From Candidatus Sigynarchaeota archaeon (GTDB lineage: Archaea > Asgardarchaeota > Lokiarchaeia > Sigynarchaeales > Sigynarchaeaceae), in the NCBI GenBank assembly GCA_030587525.1, contig JAUQYW010000125.1, positions 1-19,667 of the forward strand: DNA of 19,667 bases, in the 5' to 3' direction. The position numbers were made by a program, and so were the translations under genes. The notes under the pieces are model-generated. The model searched no databases, was not told the origin of the DNA, and saw nothing but the letters and a program-made list of their open reading frames with translations. Below are positions 15,989 to 19,667 of the stretch, piece after piece (position 1 is the stretch's first letter; the number at the start of each line of letters is the position of its first letter).

Positions 15989-16348
15989 CAACCAGGAAAG
16001 ATCCGGCACCTCGTCTTCATTGGCATTTGGATCGCCAGGCTTCACGGCGCCAGGTCGTATTGCTACATGCTGCAAGGTATCAAGATAATTACTCAACGAC
16101 GTGCAAGGCAATGTCGTCGTAGGGTTGACATTCCCTACGAATGTCTGCTCGCGTATGCAGCCCGCATCTTGAATTGCGTGGTCATATCTTGCGATCGATT
16201 CAAAGATCACCGTATAGCAGACGACTTGCGTCGCCGCATCGTGCCAGTCGTTTTTATCGGGGATCAAGTCATCTTCTCCCGAAAACTTACCGAGTTCGTG
16301 GCACCAGCTCATGGTTCAACAATCATCTCTCGAACAATCAGCACGTGA
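15989..16348 (+). pseudogene. Probable decayed NYN/Zc3h12a-like RNase fragment
   Basis: A plus-strand frame open from a stop at 15986 to TGA at 16346. The C-terminal half contains YECLLAYAARILNCVVISCDRF, then KDH, then RRRIVPVVFIGDQVIF. This resembles the second half of NYN/Zc3h12a PIN-like nucleases, which typically read 'vDD--Ll-yA-----viSNDrfrDh----...--RripfmFv--' and cleave RNA with Asp-bound metal. The usual VDD is VDI, SND is SCD, and the N-terminal half with its DGxN aspartate is absent, that space being taken by the LRR promoter. The first ATG is at 16067, which would give 93 residues. A minus-strand ORF (15980-16312) overlaps antisense and cannot be fully excluded as the real gene. 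Confidence 0.38.
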
Positions 16349-16443
16349 CCATCATGGTCCTAAACAAGATAAAGATTATGAGAAATTCATTGTGAACGAG
16401 GATGATATCCAGCGTTTGCGTTTGGTTTGCGTTTAGACCGAAA

Positions 16444-17730
16444 CTAGAAGTCGCGATGTACATCGCTGAGACTTGGGAGATCGCTGATCCTTGGAAGGTA
16501 TTCCCTAGCGAGGATGAGACGGATGAGTTCCGCGTGTGCCGAGCGATATCCGGCTGCATCGAAAAGATGCTTTTCTTCCTCGTCCCACGCGGTCGGTTTT
16601 ATTTTGAGAAGCCAACCTTTATCGTATGGATCCTTGTTGAGGATATCTGCCCCCTCTTCACCTCGTTCGAGAAGTAATGGATTATATTCAACGATGCTAC
16701 CAGATATGGGCGATATATAATTACCAAATAGTTTATCTTCTCCGCCCTTCACTCGCATCACCGCGGTGAATCGCATCGTCTTTTCACCGATGATGTGATA
16801 GCGAGATCCCGCTCTTATTGATATATCCGTGATCTTGCCAATGATATACAAGGCAAGGTCAGTGAGGCCAACCGTCGCGATACCAGCGTCCAGCTTGATC
16901 CAAGAATGTGAACGGGAGTAGAGCAACCCATCCGGGATGATGATCTCCTCGGGGGCCGTGTAGTGGCGATGTTCATCATCATAGAGGTCGTTCGCGTCCT
17001 CATCCGCAGCCTCACGAATGGCCGCGAAGTGCTTGACCTCGTCCTCGCCCTCGTCCTCGCTAAAGAGAGGCTCGTACTCTTGCTCTCGTCGTGATACCAG
17101 GACACCCGTCTGGAATCCATGAAGGAGGATCTCCCCAGTTGCGTCCTTCTCGGCGCCTATCTTGAAGTGCGTGCAGTTAAACATGCTCGTTCCAGGTAGC
17201 ATGGTCAATTGAGGCGAGGTAATCTCTTTATTTGTAATATCCGAATAATCTCGGATGAAGATCTCAGTGCCTGAAAGCACCGAAATCTCGATAGAACATA
17301 CCTCGCCCACTACCAGCTCGCGTACCTTGTAATAATCGATCTCGGAGCAGCGTACCGACACCGTCGTACCCTCGATCTTGATGAATAGCGGGTTGGCGGG
17401 AGAGAAGGTCGATTGATACATTGTGAGATAGAAATTACCGCCTAATATCGGCCGCGTTATCGAGAAGATAAATGTTGCCCCGTAGGAGTAAAATGGGGTC
17501 ATGCCGAAATGATACGAGACCTCTGCTTTGCGCGTGGTCGCAACAATCTTGGAAAACCGTGCCAGTTTTGGCACATGGCCCCCCAGATCCTTGGGTCCGG
17601 CGACGATATCGAAGATGAACCCTTCCCCGACTCGTGACCAATGAAGCGTGAACAGGTCGTCCTTGATCGCCATGCCTGGTCGAAATCCCTTCAAGGACAT
17701 ACGATGTGTGGCTAAGATATGATGTGACAT
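16444..17730 (-). CDS. Lectin-like N-terminal domain fused to a GcvH-like lipoyl domain
   Basis: A 428-residue protein with two parts. Residues about 1-215 are beta-rich with a pattern like concanavalin/LamG-type sheets (GFIFDIVAG, IKIEGTTVSV, FKIGAEKDATGEILLHGF); this assignment is tentative. An acidic linker follows (about 222-255). Residues about 263-380 match glycine cleavage H protein: IPDGLLYSRSHSWIKL, GIATVGLTDLAL, ISPISGSIVEYNPLLL, NKDPYDKGWLLKIKP. Gapless alignment on SPISG places K333 at the lipoyl-lysine position, though the surrounding 'ESVKA' consensus is not kept, and K328 is an alternative. About 45 charged residues close the protein. It is roughly three times GcvH length and has no gcvT/P neighbours, so a classical glycine cleavage role is unlikely. 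GGGATGG lies before the ATG. Confidence 0.72.
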   Translation of the reverse strand: MSHHILATHRMSLKGFRPGMAIKDDLFTLHWSRVGEGFIFDIVAGPKDLGGHVPKLARFSKIVATTRKAEVSYHFGMTPFYSYGATFIFSITRPILGGNFYLTMYQSTFSPANPLFIKIEGTTVSVRCSEIDYYKVRELVVGEVCSIEISVLSGTEIFIRDYSDITNKEITSPQLTMLPGTSMFNCTHFKIGAEKDATGEILLHGFQTGVLVSRREQEYEPLFSEDEGEDEVKHFAAIREAADEDANDLYDDEHRHYTAPEEIIIPDGLLYSRSHSWIKLDAGIATVGLTDLALYIIGKITDISIRAGSRYHIIGEKTMRFTAVMRVKGGEDKLFGNYISPISGSIVEYNPLLLERGEEGADILNKDPYDKGWLLKIKPTAWDEEEKHLFDAAGYRSAHAELIRLILAREYLPRISDLPSLSDVHRDF

Positions 17731-17738
17731 GGCTTTCC

Positions 17739-17773
17739 ATCCCTAATAGCTTTCCAACTAAGGGATTAAAAAG
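17739..17773 (-). promoter_or_regulatory. TATA box and ATCCCT inverted repeat of the GcvH-like fusion gene
   Basis: CTTTTTAATC (17764-17773, minus strand) is the TATA box, predicting transcription start near 17742 and a leader of about 12 nt. ATCCCT (17739-17744) and AGGGAT (17761-17766) form an inverted pair that overlaps it. The same half-site occurs in the amidohydrolase promoter at 4563-4606. Confidence 0.42.
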
Positions 17774-17816
17774 ATGCATCCAGGGCCCCGCATCCATGGT
17801 TACATGACCAATTTTT

Positions 17817-18443
17817 TTATTGTCCTTTCGCCTTCTGATACCCCTTCGATAGTGCCCAGCCCGGCACGAGCACCGCGGCCGCGCACGCCACAACGCTCCA
17901 GCCTTCGGCCAGTGGCGGCACGACCCACCACCACGCCAGCCCGCCTGCCAGCATGCCGAGCAGTGCCATGCAAAATTGCCCTGGATACTTCCGAGCAGTC
18001 GCCAGCATGTTCGCGCAGTCGGGAATGGACGGCCGCGCCGTCGATGCGACCGAGAACGCCAGCACCAGCAGCAGGAGCGTGCACGCGGGATCCGCCCCCG
18101 ATACCTGCACCGCCGACACGCCATGCACGATGAGGCGGAGCCACAGCAAGCCACCGACGAGCGGCGCGAACGCAATGACGATCGCAGCGAACGCGCTCTG
18201 CACTTCACCATGATGCACGCACCCGTTGAGCTGGCCGAATTTGCCGCCGATCCATTCCACTTGCAAGAACGACACCTCGTGTATTTTAACGCGGAAGATA
18301 ACACACACGATAGCATGAGCCAGCTCGTGCGCTATGATGCCCGCGATGCCGAGCGCCGCGCACGCCTTGCCGAAGCCGGCCGCCTTGGCGATCTCGTACG
18401 CGACCATGCAGCCGATGATCAGCAGGAAGAGACCTCCGATCAT
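17817..18443 (-). CDS. Integral membrane HExxH metalloprotease (M50-like)
   Basis: A 208-residue membrane protein with about five or six hydrophobic segments. HELAHA (H39, E40, H43) lies inside the second segment (GIAGIIAHELAHAIVCVIF), which is typical of site-2-protease-type intramembrane zinc peptidases. A second conserved-looking motif, STARPSIPD (D142), follows a hydrophobic stretch and may supply the third zinc ligand, as the NPxxDG motif does in classical M50. It probably belongs to a small M50-like archaeal group rather than the canonical S2P family; the substrate is unknown. The coding sequence is visibly richer in G and C than its surroundings. The TATA box (18463-18471) sits so close that the ATG at 18443 is at the predicted transcript start, so the mRNA may be leaderless. 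Confidence 0.78.
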   Translation of the reverse strand: MIGGLFLLIIGCMVAYEIAKAAGFGKACAALGIAGIIAHELAHAIVCVIFRVKIHEVSFLQVEWIGGKFGQLNGCVHHGEVQSAFAAIVIAFAPLVGGLLWLRLIVHGVSAVQVSGADPACTLLLLVLAFSVASTARPSIPDCANMLATARKYPGQFCMALLGMLAGGLAWWWVVPPLAEGWSVVACAAAVLVPGWALSKGYQKAKGQ

Positions 18444-18462
18444 GCCGTGTTCCCGCGATGGC

Positions 18463-18471
18463 GATTTAAAA
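18463..18471 (-). promoter_or_regulatory. TATA box of the membrane protease gene
   Basis: TTTTAAATC on the minus strand, centred about 24 nt upstream of the ATG at 18443, which implies a leaderless transcript. Confidence 0.5.
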
Positions 18472-18572
18472 GCGGAAAAAGCAGTTGCGAAGTCGCTGAA
18501 GACCTCTCTAATTGACTGACTAAGTTATGTTGAGATGACAATCGGGTTATGAAAGACGGGAATGAGTTACGA

Positions 18573-18797
18573 TTAACGGAGATGAGCCTGCTGCACGGTT
18601 CTTCGGCATGACAAAAACTTTCTTTTTAAAACAGGTATTTCCAAGATGCCGAGCATCAGCGCGTCCGTCATGGCCTCGGGATCCACGTCGATCTCCCGCT
18701 TCACGTAGACCACGCCCGCCGCGTCCAGCATAGCTGCCAGCGCCTTGCACCTGGCGCAAGTGGTCGTGGCGAATAGCTCGATGGCTTCGCTTGTCAC
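18573..18797 (-). CDS. Glutaredoxin-like small redox protein
   Basis: A 74-residue thioredoxin-fold protein. It starts IELFATTTCARCKAL, with the redox pair C14-x-x-C17 after the first strand. VVYVKREIDVDPEA follows, then EIPVL with the cis-proline P55. This is the glutaredoxin/NrdH-type layout, for thiol-disulfide exchange in the cytoplasm. The last 17 residues (from K58) do not resemble the family's closing strand and helix. The GTG start is supported by AGGTGAGG five bases upstream, and it overlaps the TGA of a short upstream ORF in a GTGA. Either the C-terminus has been replaced or a frameshift occurred in the A/T-rich stretch near 18620. Physiological partner unknown. Confidence 0.72.
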   Translation of the reverse strand: MTSEAIELFATTTCARCKALAAMLDAAGVVYVKREIDVDPEAMTDALMLGILEIPVLKRKFLSCRRTVQQAHLR

Positions 18798-18961
18798 GGT
18801 TCCTCACCTTCTATTGCATCGTGCTTGGCGGCACACCGCTTGATCAAGGCTGGTTTTCCGGGTTCCTCGGTCTTCTTCGCCTTGGCCGTCGCCACGTCAG
18901 CCGCTTCCGATATGGGGATCTTGAGCTTCGAGCCGCATAATCCGCCAAGGGCAGCGGACAT
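18794..18961 (-). CDS. Short protein of unknown function coupled to the glutaredoxin-like gene
   Basis: A 55-codon ORF from the ATG at 18961 to a TGA that overlaps the GTG start of the glutaredoxin-like gene. The overlap, plus a ribosome site for the next gene placed inside its end, argues that it is translated. The protein begins MSAALGGLCGSKLKIPISEA and ends in a Lys/Glu-rich tail with one further Cys. The frame remains open upstream to 19030 and reads ICTCNNDTVFWRALLLDI, which looks protein-like, but no ATG, GTG or TTG start occurs there. Either translation begins at 18961 or a non-standard start is used. No family recognised. The antisense frames here look like shadows. Confidence 0.5.
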   Translation of the reverse strand: MSAALGGLCGSKLKIPISEAADVATAKAKKTEEPGKPALIKRCAAKHDAIEGEEP

Positions 18962-19029
18962 GATATCGAGCAGCAGCGCACGCCAAAAAACCGTATCATT
19001 ATTGCACGTGCAAATCGTGAGCTTCGCGA

Positions 19030-19051
19030 TTTAATTACATGATTTGAAAGG
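19030..19051 (-). promoter_or_regulatory. Promoter-region motif shared with position 15137
   Basis: The second copy of the 22-bp element (20 of 22 positions identical to 15137-15158). On the minus strand it ends in ATGTAATTAAA, a TATA-like sequence placed to drive the short ORF and glutaredoxin-like gene. Confidence 0.4.
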
Positions 19052-19133
19052 AGACAATGGCGCAAAAAAGACATTTGAATAACATTTTTTAGTCTTGAAA
19101 TATGATATAATTTAAGGTAAGTATCTAAGTATT

Positions 19134-19139
19134 GGTGAT
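19134..19139 (+). promoter_or_regulatory. Ribosome-binding site of rpoP
   Basis: GGTGAT, a perfect six-base match to the archaeal anti-Shine-Dalgarno complement, seven bases before the ATG at 19147. It settles the start of a gene of only 52 codons. Confidence 0.7.
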
Positions 19140-19146
19140 AGAATAG

Positions 19147-19305
19147 ATGAGTTCGATAGTGTATTTCTGCGCGAACCGGAAATGCGGCAAGGAAATCTCG
19201 CCGGCGGACCTTGAATCGTTACCGGGTGTCAAGTGCCCCCATTGTGGTGGGAGAATTTTATACAAAGCTCGTCCGAAGGTCGTAAAAAAGGTAAAAGCAA
19301 TTTGA
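19147..19305 (+). CDS. rpoP: DNA-directed RNA polymerase subunit P (Rpb12-like)
   Basis: A 52-residue zinc-ribbon subunit of archaeal RNA polymerase, the homologue of eukaryotic Rpb12, involved in polymerase assembly and promoter opening. The C-terminal block KCPHCGGRILYKARP is the family signature ('C--CG-RilyK-RP'). It is followed by a basic VVKKVKA tail. The N-terminal knuckle is CANRKC, i.e. C-x4-C, where family members usually have C-x2-C. Length agrees with archaeal RpoP (about 45-55). The start is supported by GGTGAT at 19134. The gene stands alone here; the commonly adjacent ribosomal protein L37Ae gene is not upstream. Confidence 0.9.
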   Translation: MSSIVYFCANRKCGKEISPADLESLPGVKCPHCGGRILYKARPKVVKKVKAI

Positions 19306-19474
19306 AACCGAATCAAATCTAGCATATCTATTAATTTCCACTTAATTTTTGTATTTTAAAGAGATAAATCACCGCGTGGCACGAATATAACCCGGTGCAA
19401 AAGCATCGACCTGAAGCTTGTAAAACTCAAGATAGAATCAGCTGAAAGTATTAATTAGTTGCTCGGTAATCAAT
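19306..19474. other. Convergent intergenic region, nothing recognised
   Basis: 169 bp between rpoP and the KH gene. It is A/T-rich with a TATA-like TATTTTAAA near 19350, but I see no ORF, tRNA or clear hairpin in it. Confidence 0.4.
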
Positions 19475-19667
19475 TCACTCCGATGCAGGCTTCCACATCC
19501 CCGACATTTTTTTTCGCTCGATTTCCTCGTGCATCTTTTGCAAATATTTATACACGGTGGTGTGGTTCTTGCCGGTCAATAACATGTTAATCGCTTCACG
19601 CGCTGCTTTCATTTCCTCATACTTGCCGATGATAGCGATCGTGTTCCCGAAGATGGAGATGTTTACC
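19475..19667 (-). CDS. KH-domain RNA-binding protein, Pno1/Dim2-like, C-terminal part
   Basis: The last 64 codons of a gene that begins beyond the window. The visible part contains ISIFGNTIAIIGKYEEMKAA, then REAINMLLTGKNHTTVYKYL, the C-terminal KH domain end of archaeal Pno1/Dim2 (Krr1-related) proteins ('GkTiaiIG-yeq--iAreAi-mLi-G--H-tVYk-L'). These act in maturation of small-subunit rRNA together with Nob1-type nuclease. The tail ERKKMSGMWKPASE is charged. The gene is convergent with rpoP. The N-terminal KH domain and start are not visible. Confidence 0.85.
   Translation of the reverse strand, partial: VNISIFGNTIAIIGKYEEMKAAREAINMLLTGKNHTTVYKYLQKMHEEIERKKMSGMWKPASE

Noticed and set aside
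15980..16312. 110-codon minus-strand ORF with an ATG and a possible TATA box
   Set aside because: It resembles no family, and the opposite strand carries an NYN-like pattern over the same bases. Kept only as an alternative.
16410..16434. Short GCGTTT-like repeats
   Set aside because: Too few and too short to suggest a CRISPR array or a functional repeat.
17435..18316. 293-codon minus-strand ORF rich in Arg, Cys and Ser
   Set aside because: An out-of-frame reading of the GC-rich protease gene; the HELAHA frame is the real one.
18825..19034. 69-codon plus-strand ORF
   Set aside because: Antisense to the short ORF that is coupled to the glutaredoxin-like gene by a GTGA overlap and a ribosome site.

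Overview
The window reads as archaeal chromosome. It carries an RNA polymerase subunit P gene (Rpb12-like), the C-terminus of a Pno1/Dim2-type KH protein, a LysY-type ArgC, and A/T-rich TATA boxes about 25 nt upstream of likely transcript starts, often with very short leaders. A Rab/Ran-like small GTPase and a leucine-rich-repeat protein with an acidic tail make an Asgard-type archaeon the best guess, but no marker here proves the lineage. I saw no tRNA, rRNA, CRISPR array, insertion sequence or integrase.

Layout. 1-2081 (+): the end of a sugar-nucleotide epimerase (SDR), overlapping by 4 bp a GH13 alpha-glucan hydrolase. 2112-4561 (-): a ketopantoate-reductase-like enzyme preceded by an amidohydrolase-superfamily protein whose promoter is bracketed by an inverted repeat. 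4740-5252 (+): an unrecognised coiled-coil protein, convergent with a YkgJ-type Cys-cluster protein (5261-5995, -). 6192-10352 (+): two adjacent paralogous DUF4139-like proteins behind a duplicated promoter segment. 10388-11682 (-): an Fe-ADH/glycerol-1-phosphate-dehydrogenase-fold enzyme behind a small zinc-ribbon protein. 11787-13112 (+): a ThiI-like protein whose PP-loop signature is destroyed. 13113-13267: a convergent gap that may hold a small RNA. 13268-14332 (-): ArgC/LysY. 14479-15030 (-): a small GTPase with Glu at the catalytic Gln position. 15244-15906 (-): the LRR protein with an acidic tail. 15907-16443: a gap with a probable decayed NYN/Zc3h12a-like nuclease fragment. 16444-17730 (-): a lectin-like/GcvH-like fusion. 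17817-18961 (-): a visibly GC-richer patch with a membrane HExxH metalloprotease, a glutaredoxin-like protein and a short overlapping ORF. 19147-19305 (+): rpoP. 19475-end (-): the KH protein C-terminus.

How the genes may relate. Most are short, independently promoted units. Clear couplings are the epimerase/GH13 pair (sugar metabolism), the two DUF4139 paralogues (probably one complex), the zinc-ribbon/Fe-ADH pair, and the short ORF/glutaredoxin pair. The most suggestive neighbourhood is 14.5-17.7 kb. There a small GTPase, an LRR protein with a RanGAP-like acidic tail and a GcvH-like fusion follow each other on the minus strand. The idea of a GTPase/LRR regulatory pair is inference from proximity and architecture only.
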